Shown: one piece after another, positions 17,775-26,420 of the stretch
Layout of the letters: every line of letters starts with the position of its first letter
Position numbering within the stretch: position 1 is the stretch's first letter
Source of the DNA: Piscinibacterium candidicorallinum
Lineage (GTDB): Bacteria > Pseudomonadota > Gammaproteobacteria > Burkholderiales > Burkholderiaceae_C
Assembly: GCF_047549485.1 (NCBI RefSeq)
Contig: NZ_CP180191.1
Span: 558,001-622,000 of the forward strand
Direction: 5' to 3'
DNA: 64,000 nucleotides
Program-made: the position numbers and the translations under genes
Notes under the pieces: model-generated
Told to the model about the DNA's origin: nothing
Database searches by the model: none
What the model saw: the letters and a program-made list of their open reading frames with translations, nothing else

Positions 17775-18962
17775 ATGAAATCAGTGAAGGGTGTGTTCAA
17801 CGGGGCCGGCCTAGCGCTGCGCCTGGGCATGATGCGCGCGGCCGTGGCCGGCGCGCTCGGCGCGGCCAGTCTGGGCGCAGTGGCCAGCGGCGTGAATGAC
17901 AGCGTGGGTGGCCCCAAGGTCAACCAGCTCAATCTGCACGAGCCCGTGACCAAGGTGGCCGAAGAGATCTTCCACCTGCACACCATGATGCTGGTGATCT
18001 GCCTGCTGATCTTCTGCGCGGTGTTCGGCGTGATGTTCTATTCGATCTACGCGCACCGCAAGTCCAAGGGCCACAAGGCTGAAACCTGGCATGAAAGCAC
18101 CAAGGCCGAGATCGCCTGGACCGTGGTGCCCTTCCTGATCGTGATCGGCATGGCGCTGCCCGCCACCGGCACCGTGGTCAAGATGAAGGACACGTCCAAC
18201 GCCGACATCACCATCAAGGTCACCGGCTACCAGTGGAAGTGGGGCTACGACTACCTCAAGGGCGAGGGCCAGGGCATCAGCTTCCTGTCCACGCTGTCCA
18301 CGCCCCGTGCGCAGGTCGATGGCCGCGCACCCCAGGGCGACAACTACCTCATGGAAGTCGACAACGAAATGGTCGTCCCGGTGGGCAAGAAGATCCGCAT
18401 GGTGACCACCGCCAACGACGTCATCCACGCCTGGATGGTGCCCAGCTTCGGCGTGAAGCAGGACGCGATCCCCGGCTTCGTGCGCGACACCTGGTTCAAG
18501 GCCGAGAAGGTCGGTGTGTACCGCGGTCAGTGCGCAGAGCTCTGCGGCAAGGACCACGCCTTCATGCCGATCGTCGTGCGTGTCGTCACGGATCAGGAAT
18601 ACACGGCGTGGGTGGACAAGAAGAAAAAGGAAATGGCCGCCAACGCGGACGACCCCACAAAGACCTACACCCAGGCTGAACTCATGGCCCGCGGCGAGAA
18701 GGTCTACACCGCCAACTGCGTGGCCTGCCACCAGGCCACCGGCATGGGCGTACCCGGCGCCTTCCCCAAGCTGGCTGGCAGCGCGATTGTCGGCAACAAG
18801 CCCGACCAGATCACCATGCTGCTCAACGGCAAGGGCGCCATGCCCAAGTGGAGCCAGCTCAATGACGTCGAGCTGGCCGCCGTCGCCACCTATACCAAGA
18901 ACAGCTGGGGCAACAGCTTCGGCCTTGTGCAGCCTGCCGACTTCACGGCCGCCCGCAAGTAA
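17775..18962 (+). CDS. coxB: Cytochrome c oxidase subunit II with fused cytochrome c domain
   Basis: Subunit II of the aa3 oxidase accepts electrons from cytochrome c through the CuA site. The 395-residue protein has a signal segment, two membrane helices (about 68-92 and 112-134), then the cupredoxin domain with CuA ligands His218, Cys253, Cys257, His261 and Met264 in the GQCAELCGKDHAFM motif. A C-terminal cytochrome c domain carries the heme site CVACH (315-319) with Met356 as the likely sixth ligand, so this is a caa3-like fused form. It opens the oxidase operon. Confidence 0.98.
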   Translation: MKSVKGVFNGAGLALRLGMMRAAVAGALGAASLGAVASGVNDSVGGPKVNQLNLHEPVTKVAEEIFHLHTMMLVICLLIFCAVFGVMFYSIYAHRKSKGHKAETWHESTKAEIAWTVVPFLIVIGMALPATGTVVKMKDTSNADITIKVTGYQWKWGYDYLKGEGQGISFLSTLSTPRAQVDGRAPQGDNYLMEVDNEMVVPVGKKIRMVTTANDVIHAWMVPSFGVKQDAIPGFVRDTWFKAEKVGVYRGQCAELCGKDHAFMPIVVRVVTDQEYTAWVDKKKKEMAANADDPTKTYTQAELMARGEKVYTANCVACHQATGMGVPGAFPKLAGSAIVGNKPDQITMLLNGKGAMPKWSQLNDVELAAVATYTKNSWGNSFGLVQPADFTAARK

Positions 18963-18992
18963 CCCCGCGCCAGAGACCTTCAGGAGTCATTC

Positions 18993-20582
18993 ATGAGTGC
19001 CGTCATCGACCACCCCTCGCACGATCACGCTCACGACACCCCGCATGGCTGGCGCCGCTGGCTGTTCGCCACCAACCACAAGGACATCGGCACGATGTAC
19101 CTGATCTTCTCCTTCGTCATGCTGATCGAAGGCGGGATCCTGGCGCTGATGCTGCGTGCCGAGCTGTTCCAGCCGGGCCTGCAGCTGTTCGCGCCCGAGT
19201 TCTTCAACCAGCTCACGACCATGCACGGTCTGATCATGGTGTTCGGCGCGATCATGCCGGCCTTTGTGGGCTTTGCGAACTGGCTGATCCCGATGCAGAT
19301 CGGCGCCAGCGACATGGCCTTTGCGCGCATGAACAACTTCAGCTTCTGGCTGCTGCCCCCCGCAGCGATCATGCTGACGCTGTCCTTCTTCGTGCCCGGT
19401 GGCGCCACCGCGGCCGGCTGGACCCTGTACGCGCCGCTGTCGATCCAGATGGGCCCGGGTATGGACCTGGCCATCTTCGCCATGCACATCATGGGCGCAA
19501 GCTCGATCATGGGCTCGATCAACATCATCGTCACCATCCTCAATATGCGTGCCCCGGGCATGACGTTGATGAAGATGCCGATGTTCTCCTGGACCTGGCT
19601 GATCACGGCCTATCTGCTGATCGCTGTGATGCCCGTGCTGGCTGGTGCCATCACGATGATTCTGACTGACCGCCACTTCGGTACCAGCTTCTTCAACGCG
19701 GCCGGCGGCGGTGACCCGGTGATGTACCAGCACATCTTCTGGTTCTTCGGTCACCCCGAGGTCTACATCATGATCCTGCCGGCCTTCGGCATCGTGAGTC
19801 ACATCATCCCGACCTTCGCACGCAAGCCCCTGTTCGGCTACAGCTCGATGGTCTACGCCACCAGTTCGATCGCGATCCTGTCCTTCATCGTCTGGGCGCA
19901 CCACATGTTCACCACCGGCATGCCGGTGACGGGCCAGCTGTTCTTCATGTACGCCACCATGCTGATCGCCGTGCCCACGGGCGTGAAGGTGTTCAACTGG
20001 CTGGCCACGATGTGGAAGGGCTCGATGAGCTTCGAGATCCCGATGCTGTTCTCGGTCGGCTTCATCTTCGTGTTCACGATGGGCGGCTTCACCGGCCTGA
20101 TTCTCGCCGTAGCCCCGATCGACATCCAGTTGCAGGACACCTACTACGTGGTGGCGCACTTCCACTACGTGCTGGTGGCCGGCTCGCTGTTCGCCCTGTT
20201 CGCCGCGACCTACTACTGGCTGCCCAAGATGACCGGCCGCATGCCCAGCGAGACGCTCGGCAAGTGGCACTTCTGGTCCTCGATCATCACCTTCAACATC
20301 ACCTTCTTCCCGATGCACTTCCTCGGTCTGGCCGGCATGCCGCGTCGCTACGCCGACTACGCCGCCCAGTTCACGGACTTCCATGCCATCGCCACGATCG
20401 GCGCCTTCGGCTTCGGTCTGTCGCAGCTGTTCTTCCTGGCTGTGGTTTGGCGTGCAGCTTCGGGCAAGGGCGAGCAGGCTTCGGCCAACCCCTGGGCCGA
20501 AGGCTATGACCAGGGCCTCGAGTGGCAGCTGCCCTCGCCGGCACCGCATCACAGCTACGAAACGCCGCCGCTGGTGAAGTGA
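18993..20582 (+). CDS. coxA: Cytochrome c oxidase subunit I
   Basis: The 529-residue, 12-helix catalytic subunit reduces oxygen and pumps protons. The metal ligands are all present: heme a His78 (HGLIMVFG) and His391, heme a3 His389 (AHFHYVL), CuB His254, His303 and His304, and the His254-Tyr258 pair in GHPEVY. The N-terminal TTHKD-like sequence ATNHKDIGTMYL is typical. A CAGGAG ribosome site precedes the ATG. A 601-residue open frame on the opposite strand is a composition shadow. Confidence 0.99.
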   Translation: MSAVIDHPSHDHAHDTPHGWRRWLFATNHKDIGTMYLIFSFVMLIEGGILALMLRAELFQPGLQLFAPEFFNQLTTMHGLIMVFGAIMPAFVGFANWLIPMQIGASDMAFARMNNFSFWLLPPAAIMLTLSFFVPGGATAAGWTLYAPLSIQMGPGMDLAIFAMHIMGASSIMGSINIIVTILNMRAPGMTLMKMPMFSWTWLITAYLLIAVMPVLAGAITMILTDRHFGTSFFNAAGGGDPVMYQHIFWFFGHPEVYIMILPAFGIVSHIIPTFARKPLFGYSSMVYATSSIAILSFIVWAHHMFTTGMPVTGQLFFMYATMLIAVPTGVKVFNWLATMWKGSMSFEIPMLFSVGFIFVFTMGGFTGLILAVAPIDIQLQDTYYVVAHFHYVLVAGSLFALFAATYYWLPKMTGRMPSETLGKWHFWSSIITFNITFFPMHFLGLAGMPRRYADYAAQFTDFHAIATIGAFGFGLSQLFFLAVVWRAASGKGEQASANPWAEGYDQGLEWQLPSPAPHHSYETPPLVK

Positions 20583-20588
20583 TGTGAT

Positions 20589-20612
20589 CGGGCCGCGTGC
20601 AAGCGCGGCCCG
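20589..20612. promoter_or_regulatory. Strong intercistronic hairpin after coxA
   Basis: CGGGCCGCG and CGCGGCCCG pair perfectly over nine bases around a six-base loop, starting seven bases after the coxA stop. There is no T-tract. It may protect the coxBA message or lower expression of the downstream assembly genes relative to the structural subunits. Confidence 0.6.
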
Positions 20613-20637
20613 GCACCGAAACATGCAGGAACGCACC

Positions 20638-20766
20638 TTGAGCACACCGAACGCAGACCAGCAGCGCAAGAACAAGCGCACGGCCCTCATCATCGGCTCG
20701 ATCGCGCTGGTCTTCTTCGCGGGCATCATCGTGCGCCGCTGGCTGGTCATCAACGGGATCATGTAA
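20638..20766 (+). CDS. Cytochrome oxidase small assembly protein (single membrane helix)
   Basis: A 42-residue protein with a short polar start, a KNKRTALI run and one membrane helix (LIIGSIALVFFAGIIV). The TTG at 20638 has an AGGA site seven bases upstream; an ATG at 20623 is also in frame. Small proteins of this type sit between coxA and ctaG throughout Burkholderiales and are annotated as cytochrome oxidase small assembly proteins; biochemical evidence is limited. ctaG starts four bases after its stop. Confidence 0.75.
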   Translation: MSTPNADQQRKNKRTALIIGSIALVFFAGIIVRRWLVINGIM

Positions 20767-20770
20767 TCGC

Positions 20771-21376
20771 ATGAGCGAGCAGCAGAGCACACCGCAGGAC
20801 AACGGCAGCGACAACAAGACGATGGTGCGCAAGCTCATCGTCATCATCGCGGTCATGTTTGCCTTTGGTTGGGCGCTCATCCCCATCTATCGCAAGATCT
20901 GCGAGGTCACGGGCATCAACATCCTCGCCTGGGACGCCAAGATGGGCCCGGACGCGGTGGCCGAAATGAAGAACACGCAGATCGACACCAGCCGCAAGGT
21001 GTCGGTGGAGTTTGATGCCAACGTACAGGGCCCTTGGCGCATGGTGCCCACCAAGAATGCGATCTCGGTGCATCCGGGTGAACTCATCACGGTGATGTAC
21101 GAGATTGCCAACCAGCAGCCGCGCGCCGTGTCGGGCCAGGCCATTCCCAGCTATGCGCCGATGAACTCGGCTCAGCACTTCCACAAGATGGAGTGCTTCT
21201 GCTTCTCGCAGCACACGCTGGCGGCCAATGAGGTCAAGCAGTTCCCGGTGACGTTCGTGGTGGATGCCGATCTGCCGCGCGACGTGGCCAACATCACTCT
21301 GTCGTTCACCTTCTTCGAGGTGGGCGGTGCCGCCAGTTCTGCGCAGGCGCCGGCGGGTTCGGACAAGCGGTCCTGA
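20771..21376 (+). CDS. ctaG: Cytochrome c oxidase assembly protein CtaG (Cox11)
   Basis: CtaG delivers copper to the CuB site of subunit I. The 201-residue protein has one N-terminal membrane helix (LIVIIAVMFAFGWALIPIYRKICE), then a periplasmic immunoglobulin-like domain with the copper-binding motif KMECFCFSQ and the QFPVTFVVD block. The FxPxY-like conserved region before the Cys pair is present. Length is normal. It is encoded between the small assembly gene and the DUF2970 gene. Confidence 0.97.
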   Translation: MSEQQSTPQDNGSDNKTMVRKLIVIIAVMFAFGWALIPIYRKICEVTGINILAWDAKMGPDAVAEMKNTQIDTSRKVSVEFDANVQGPWRMVPTKNAISVHPGELITVMYEIANQQPRAVSGQAIPSYAPMNSAQHFHKMECFCFSQHTLAANEVKQFPVTFVVDADLPRDVANITLSFTFFEVGGAASSAQAPAGSDKRS

Positions 21377-21389
21377 GGGGTGAGTCTGA

Positions 21390-21605
21390 ATGGATGATCT
21401 GGGTCAGCATGTACAGCGCAAGGGTTCCTTCGGGCAAACCCTTTCGGCTGTGCTGTGGTCCTTCTTCGGGGTTCGCCGCGGCGCGGATCACGAGCGTGAC
21501 ATGAGCAGTCTGAACCCGGTGCACGTGCTTGTGATCGGGGTGCTGGCTGCGGCCGTGTTTGTGGGAGTGCTGATCGGCATCGTGCAGATGGTGGTCGGCA
21601 AGTAG
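21390..21605 (+). CDS. DUF2970 small membrane protein
   Basis: The 71-residue product has the family pattern: a FGQTLSAVLWSFFGVRRGADHERDM stretch followed by one membrane helix (HVLVIGVLAAAVFVGVLIGIV). Function is unknown; DUF2970 genes occur regularly between ctaG and coxC in betaproteobacteria. A GGGGTGAG ribosome site precedes the ATG. Confidence 0.85.
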   Translation: MDDLGQHVQRKGSFGQTLSAVLWSFFGVRRGADHERDMSSLNPVHVLVIGVLAAAVFVGVLIGIVQMVVGK

Positions 21606-21641
21606 AACGAGTCTAAGAACGAGTTTTTGGAGAACCAGAGA

Positions 21642-22511
21642 ATGGCGAACGTTCAAGCAGGTAAGGCGCCGTATTACTTTGTGCCGAGCCTCTCGCGGCA
21701 CCCGGCCATGGCGGCAGTTGCACTGCTGCTGTGGGGTTTGGGCATGGCCGCGTGGGTCAACAAGATGACCCCGCTGGGCCCGGTGCTGGTCTTTGGCGGC
21801 CTGGCGATGTTCCTGTTCGTGCTGTACCAGTGGTTCGGTGACGCGATCAGCGAATCCGAAGGCGGCATGTACAGCAAGCGCGTGGATGCCTCCTACCGCT
21901 GGAGCATGAGTTGGTTCATCTTCAGCGAAGTCATGTTCTTCGCGGCCTTTTTTGGCGCCCTGTTCTATGCCCGCGGGATCACTATGCCCTGGCTGGCTGA
22001 CCCGGATTACTCCGGCATCCTCTGGCCGGACTTCCGCGCCGTGTGGCCCAATGCCGGCCCGCAGGGTTCCGTAGAGCCCTTCACCACGATGGGTCCGCTG
22101 TGGATCCCGACGATCAACACTGCGCTGCTGCTGACCTCTGGCCTGACGCTGACCATCGCGCACCACGCGCTGGTCGTGGGCAACCGCAGCAAGACCATGT
22201 TCTGGCTGGCAGCAACAATCCTGCTTGGTGCCGTATTCATGGGTTTCCAAGTCTACGAATACGTTCATGCCTACAGCGATCTGAACCTCAAGCTCACCTC
22301 GGGCATCTACGGCTCCACCTTTTTCATGCTCACGGGTTTTCACGGTTTCCACGTGACCATGGGTGCGATCATGTTGTCTGTGATCCTGTACCGACTCTGG
22401 AAGGGCCACTTCACCAAGGAGCACCACTTCGGTTTTGAAGGTGCAGCGTGGTACTGGCACTTCGTGGACGTGGTCTGGCTCGGCCTGTACGTGCTGGTCT
22501 ACTGGATGTGA
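21642..22511 (+). CDS. coxC: Cytochrome c oxidase subunit III
   Basis: The 289-residue integral membrane subunit stabilises the aa3 oxidase core. Seven helices are predicted; conserved blocks include SRHP near the N-terminus, FIFSEVMFFAAFFGALFYAR with the conserved Glu, and HGFHV and the terminal WHFVDVVWLGLYVLVYW. The ATG at 21642 has a GGAG site; a TTG fifteen bases upstream is also in frame. A bidirectional terminator follows the gene. Confidence 0.98.
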   Translation: MANVQAGKAPYYFVPSLSRHPAMAAVALLLWGLGMAAWVNKMTPLGPVLVFGGLAMFLFVLYQWFGDAISESEGGMYSKRVDASYRWSMSWFIFSEVMFFAAFFGALFYARGITMPWLADPDYSGILWPDFRAVWPNAGPQGSVEPFTTMGPLWIPTINTALLLTSGLTLTIAHHALVVGNRSKTMFWLAATILLGAVFMGFQVYEYVHAYSDLNLKLTSGIYGSTFFMLTGFHGFHVTMGAIMLSVILYRLWKGHFTKEHHFGFEGAAWYWHFVDVVWLGLYVLVYWM

Positions 22512-22543
22512 TGTTGCACGGGCTGAGCCCTGTGCTCAGCCCC

Positions 22544-22583
22544 AAGAAAAAAGCCGCACCTCGAGTTGTGCGGCTTTTTTCTT
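22544..22583. terminator. Bidirectional intrinsic terminator after coxC
   Basis: AAGAAAAAAGCCGCAC and GTGCGGCTTTTTTCTT pair across a short loop, giving a GC stem flanked by A- and T-tracts, so it can stop transcription from coxC (plus) and from the small minus-strand gene opposite it. Confidence 0.9.
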
Positions 22584-22627
22584 GTCGGCGGCAAGGCCGC
22601 GCTGGCAGCAGGGCTTCTGTGCGCGCC

Positions 22628-22840
22628 CTACTGCACCGGAACGCGGATGCCGGTGGGCTGGATCCAGCCCATCCACCACGAAAACAGGATGAAGCTGAAC
22701 AGCGCAATCGACAGACCGATGCGCCAGCTCAACGCCCGAACCATCTGATGCGCCTCGCCCTTGCGGCGCAGCATGAATAGCCCGGCCGATGCGAGGCTGG
22801 CCAGAATGCCGATGAAGGCCAGCAGTACCAGGAATTTCAT
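22628..22840 (-). CDS. Twin-transmembrane small protein
   Basis: Starting at the ATG at 22840 gives a 70-residue protein with two membrane helices separated by a basic loop (LRRKGEAHQMVRALSWR). It resembles the twin-transmembrane/DUF2909 proteins encoded opposite or beside coxC and SURF1 in Burkholderiales. Function unknown. It is divergent from the SURF1 gene, with 46 bases between the two start codons. Confidence 0.8.
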   Translation of the reverse strand: MKFLVLLAFIGILASLASAGLFMLRRKGEAHQMVRALSWRIGLSIALFSFILFSWWMGWIQPTGIRVPVQ

Positions 22841-22886
22841 GCCCACTCCAATCACAGAAGCCAGCGATTCTACGGTGGAGCCTCCC

Positions 22887-23642
22887 ATGCAGGCCCGCTC
22901 GCGCCCGGGCATGCGCTACTGGGTCGCTGTGCTTGCGGGCCTGGGCATGATGGCCCTGGCTCTGTGGGCCGCCGGCTGGCAGGGAGAGCGCGCGCAGTAC
23001 AAGCGCGAACTCGCGCAGGCCATGAACGCCGCCACCGCGGCAGCGCCGCTTGATCTGGATCGCGCGTCGCCGGCCGATGCCGACGAGCATCGCCAAGCCC
23101 GCATGACGGCCACCTGGTTGCCGCACCTGGCCGTGTACCTGGACAACCGCACGCTGGACGGCCGGGTCGGGCGCATCGTGCTCATGCCAGCGCGCACCGC
23201 CAGCGGCCAATACCTGCTGGTGAATCGAGGCTGGGTGCCGCAGGGCGCCGGTCTGCGCACGCAGTTGCCTGCCGTGCCCACACCCACCGAGGCCGTCTTC
23301 ATCGAAGGCCGTCTGGCGCGCGACGTACCCGCCTTCTCGCGTCGCGGTGACGCCTACCCCGGCCCCTTGCCCGCGCTCTGGCCCAATTTCGACTGGGCTG
23401 CCTGGCAGACCCTGAGTGGCCTCTCCAGTGCGCAATGGGTGCTTGTGCAAACTTCTGCCGCCCGCAGCGGTCAGTCTGCAGACGCACCGGCCCTTGATGA
23501 CGGGCTGGTTCGCCGCTGGACCCCGCCGCAGACCGACATTGCCAAGCATCAGGGCTACCGTTTCCAGTGGCTTGCCATCGCCCTGCTGGCCTTCGGACTC
23601 ACACTTTTCTTCGGACTCAAGCCTTGGATCAGGCGCCCATGA
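22887..23642 (+). CDS. SURF1 family cytochrome oxidase assembly protein
   Basis: SURF1 proteins help insert heme a into subunit I. The 251-residue product has the expected architecture: a membrane helix near each end and a periplasmic domain between them. The conserved WQ.ER (GWQGERAQYKR) follows the first helix and LLVNRGWVP lies in the middle; the second helix (FQWLAIALLAFGLTLFFGLKPW) is at the C-terminus. The ATG at 22887 has a GGAG site; upstream codons in frame read into the divergent gene. The next gene overlaps by an ATGA. Confidence 0.93.
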   Translation: MQARSRPGMRYWVAVLAGLGMMALALWAAGWQGERAQYKRELAQAMNAATAAAPLDLDRASPADADEHRQARMTATWLPHLAVYLDNRTLDGRVGRIVLMPARTASGQYLLVNRGWVPQGAGLRTQLPAVPTPTEAVFIEGRLARDVPAFSRRGDAYPGPLPALWPNFDWAAWQTLSGLSSAQWVLVQTSAARSGQSADAPALDDGLVRRWTPPQTDIAKHQGYRFQWLAIALLAFGLTLFFGLKPWIRRP

Positions 23643-24256
23643 CCGCACCCACCTCCACGACCCCCGACAACACCCACCCCACCCAGCAGGAGACCAAGCG
23701 CTCGCTGCTCGCGCTCTGGGGGGTGCTCGCCGTCTGCGCCGCGCCGGTGATCGCGGCCTTTGTCGTGTACTTCTTCTTCAAGCCCGAAGGCGGCAAGACG
23801 CAGAATGGCGAGTTGCTGCCGCAGATTGCTGCGCCGCAGATCGGTGGCCAGACGCTCGAAGGCAAGCCCTTCGAGTTCAAGGACCTGCGCGGCCAGTGGA
23901 TCATCCTCACTGTCGGCCCGAGCGCCTGTGGCGAGCCCTGTGCCAAGCACCTCTGGGAGATGCGCCAGATCCGTACCTCGCTGGGCAAGAAGCGCGACAA
24001 GGTGGATCGCGTCTGGCTTGTCACCGACAACGAGCCGATCGACATTCCTTTGCTCAAGCAGCACGAGAATCTGATCGTCGTGCGCACCGACCCCGCCAAA
24101 CTCCAGGGCTGGCTGGGTGACCCCGCCGGGTGGGATGGACGCACCTGGTTCATCGACTGGAAGGGCGATCTGATGATGACCTACCGCCCCGGCCAGGACC
24201 CCATGGAGATCCGCAAGGATCTGGGCAAGCTCCTCCACTTCAACACCGCGCGGTGA
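23639..24256 (+). CDS. Membrane-anchored thioredoxin-fold protein, likely cytochrome oxidase assembly factor
   Basis: The 205-residue protein starts within the stop of the SURF1 gene. It has one N-terminal membrane helix and a periplasmic thioredoxin-like domain with a CGEPC (CxxxC) motif, the spacing found in SCO copper chaperones, and a later FIDWKGDLMMTYR strand. The SCO-type distal His is not obvious. The position between SURF1 and ctaA suggests a role in copper or redox steps of oxidase maturation; this is inference. Confidence 0.8.
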   Translation: MTAPTSTTPDNTHPTQQETKRSLLALWGVLAVCAAPVIAAFVVYFFFKPEGGKTQNGELLPQIAAPQIGGQTLEGKPFEFKDLRGQWIILTVGPSACGEPCAKHLWEMRQIRTSLGKKRDKVDRVWLVTDNEPIDIPLLKQHENLIVVRTDPAKLQGWLGDPAGWDGRTWFIDWKGDLMMTYRPGQDPMEIRKDLGKLLHFNTAR

Positions 24257-24330
24257 GTCGCGCGTGCATCTGCTGCGCGGGTTGATGTACCCGCCGGCCT
24301 GACCAAGCGACCCACCCATCGATCGATCCC

Positions 24331-25476
24331 ATGAAGATCACCGAAGTCATCCAGCTCCTGTTCATCGGCGCCACCGTAGCGCTGATTCCGCTGTCCATCC
24401 TGTGGTTCAGCAAGAGCGCCAAGACCACGCAGCAGCGCTTTTCCAAGCTGGTGGCCATTACGCTGTTCTTCACGCTGGACCTGATCATGTTCGGCGCCTT
24501 CACACGCCTGACCGACTCCGGCCTCGGCTGCCCGGACTGGCCCGGTTGCTACGGTGCCGAAAGCCCCTTTTCCGCAGCCAAGCACATTGCCGAGGCCTAC
24601 GCCGCGCAGCCCACCGGGCCGGTGAGCTTCTCCAAGGCCTGGATCGAGATGCTGCACCGCTACTTTGCCAAGGCGCTCGGGCTGCTGTTCATCATCATCA
24701 TGGTCTGGGCCTGGGTGAAGCGCCGCGAGCTCAAGCAAAGCCCCACGCTGCCCACGCTGCTGTTCTTCGGTGTTTGCCTGCAGGGCGCGTTCGGCGCCTG
24801 GACGGTCACCCTCAAGCTCATGCCCATCATCGTCACCATCCACCTGCTGGGCGGCAACCTGCTGCTGGCGGTCACGGCCTGGCTGTGGGAGCGGCAGAAG
24901 CCCATCCAGACCATGAGCGCACCCACTGCGCGTTTGTTGCCCTATGCGTGGTTTGCCCTCGTCATCCTGTTCATGCAGATCGCGCTGGGCGGTTGGGTGA
25001 GCACGAACTACGCGGCCCTGGCCTGCCTGGACTTCCCGCTGTGTCAGGGCAAGGTCATCCCGCCGATGGACTTTGCCAACGCCTACACGCTATGGCGTGA
25101 TCTGGGTGAGACCGGCGCGGGCACTGCCATTCCGTTCCAGGCGCTCACGGCCATCCACTGGGTGCACCGGAATTTTGCCTTCTTCGTGTTTGCCGTCATG
25201 GGCTATCTCGCATGGCGCACCTGGAAGGAGCCGGCGCTGCGCAACCTGTCGGCATGGATCGTGGGCATGCTGGCCTGGCAGCTTGTGACCGGCCTGACCA
25301 ATATCTTCATGCAGTGGCCCCTGCCTGTGGCGTTGGTGCACAACGGCGGCGCGGCGGTGCTGGTGCTCGTGACCACGCTGCTGGTGGCGCGCATGCAGAT
25401 CGCGGCGCGCGCGGGCGCCACGGCCAACGTCGATAATCCGGCTTCTGCGCCCGCCCGGCCCGCGGCGGTGCAGTGA
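24331..25476 (+). CDS. ctaA: Heme A synthase (COX15/CtaA)
   Basis: CtaA oxidises the C8 methyl of heme O to a formyl group, giving heme A. The 381-residue protein has eight predicted helices in two four-helix bundles. Conserved parts are RLTDSGLGCPDWPGCYG after the first helix pair, HRYFAKALG with a heme-ligand His, HLLGGNLLL in the first bundle and HWVHRNFAF in the second. The C-terminus is Ala/Pro-rich. It overlaps the start region of ctaB. Confidence 0.97.
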   Translation: MKITEVIQLLFIGATVALIPLSILWFSKSAKTTQQRFSKLVAITLFFTLDLIMFGAFTRLTDSGLGCPDWPGCYGAESPFSAAKHIAEAYAAQPTGPVSFSKAWIEMLHRYFAKALGLLFIIIMVWAWVKRRELKQSPTLPTLLFFGVCLQGAFGAWTVTLKLMPIIVTIHLLGGNLLLAVTAWLWERQKPIQTMSAPTARLLPYAWFALVILFMQIALGGWVSTNYAALACLDFPLCQGKVIPPMDFANAYTLWRDLGETGAGTAIPFQALTAIHWVHRNFAFFVFAVMGYLAWRTWKEPALRNLSAWIVGMLAWQLVTGLTNIFMQWPLPVALVHNGGAAVLVLVTTLLVARMQIAARAGATANVDNPASAPARPAAVQ

Positions 25477-25481
25477 GTTTC

Positions 25482-26420
25482 ATGAAATCCACCCCGACCA
25501 CCCCTGACACCGCTGCTGACGTGCCGGCTCCGGCTCCAGCAAAACAATCTGCGCCGCGGATGAGCCGCACGGCGCAGTACTGGGCGCTGACCAAGCCGCG
25601 CGTCACGCAGCTTGCGGTGTTCTGCGCGGTGATTGGCATGTTCCTCGCCGCAGACACCCTGCCGCCGTGGCAGAAGGTGCTCTGGGGCTCGATCGGCATC
25701 TGGCTGCTGGCCGGTGCAGCCTTTGCGATGAACTGTCTGATCGAGCGCGAGGTGGATGCCCGCATGCGCCGCACCTCGTGGCGGCCCAGCGCGCAAGGCG
25801 AGCTGAACGGCTGGCAGATCAGCGCCTTTGCCGCTGTCATCGGCGGTGCAGGCTTCGCCATGCTCTACGGCCTCGTGAATCCGCTTACCGCCTGGATGAC
25901 CCTGGCCACCTTCCTGGGATACGCCGTCATCTACACGATCCTGCTCAAACCCAACACGCCGCAGAACATCGTGATTGGCGGGCTGTCCGGCGCCATGCCG
26001 CCGGCCCTGGGCTGGGCCGCGGTGGCGGGTGATGTACCGGCCATTGCCTGGGTGTTGGTGCTGATCATCTTCGTCTGGACGCCGCCGCACTTCTGGGCCC
26101 TGGCCCTGTACCGCGTGGAGGACTACAAGCAGAGCGGCCTGCCCATGCTGCCGGTCACGCACGGCGTCAAGCTCACGCTGCAGCACATCTTTCTTTACAC
26201 CATCATCCTGCTGGCCACTACGCTGCTGCCCTTTGCCATGCGCTTCTCGGGCTGGATCTATCTGGCCAGCGCAGTGGTGCTGGGGCTGATGTTCATGGCC
26301 TACGCCTGGCGGTTGATGCGCAACTACAGCGACGCACTCGCCAAGCGCACGTTCCGCTTCTCCATTCTCTATCTGGCCCTGCTGTTCACCGCACTGCTGG
26401 CCGACCACTGGATTCTCTGA
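25482..26420 (+). CDS. ctaB: Protoheme IX farnesyltransferase (heme O synthase)
   Basis: CtaB attaches a farnesyl group to heme B, making heme O for CtaA. The protein of about 312 residues is a UbiA-family polytopic enzyme. It shows LTKPRVTQLAVF, the first Asp-rich motif region NCLIEREVDARMRRTSWRP, and the second around WTPPHFWALALYRVEDYKQSGLPMLPVTHG. A GTG at 25473 overlaps the ctaA stop and is an alternative start. The SCO gene starts on the last base of its stop codon. Confidence 0.97.
   Translation: MKSTPTTPDTAADVPAPAPAKQSAPRMSRTAQYWALTKPRVTQLAVFCAVIGMFLAADTLPPWQKVLWGSIGIWLLAGAAFAMNCLIEREVDARMRRTSWRPSAQGELNGWQISAFAAVIGGAGFAMLYGLVNPLTAWMTLATFLGYAVIYTILLKPNTPQNIVIGGLSGAMPPALGWAAVAGDVPAIAWVLVLIIFVWTPPHFWALALYRVEDYKQSGLPMLPVTHGVKLTLQHIFLYTIILLATTLLPFAMRFSGWIYLASAVVLGLMFMAYAWRLMRNYSDALAKRTFRFSILYLALLFTALLADHWIL

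Noticed and set aside
18987..20792. 601-codon minus-strand frame opposite coxA
   Set aside because: His/Asp/Glu/Gly-rich shadow of the membrane-helix codons of coxA. coxA has all its metal ligands and is certainly the real gene.
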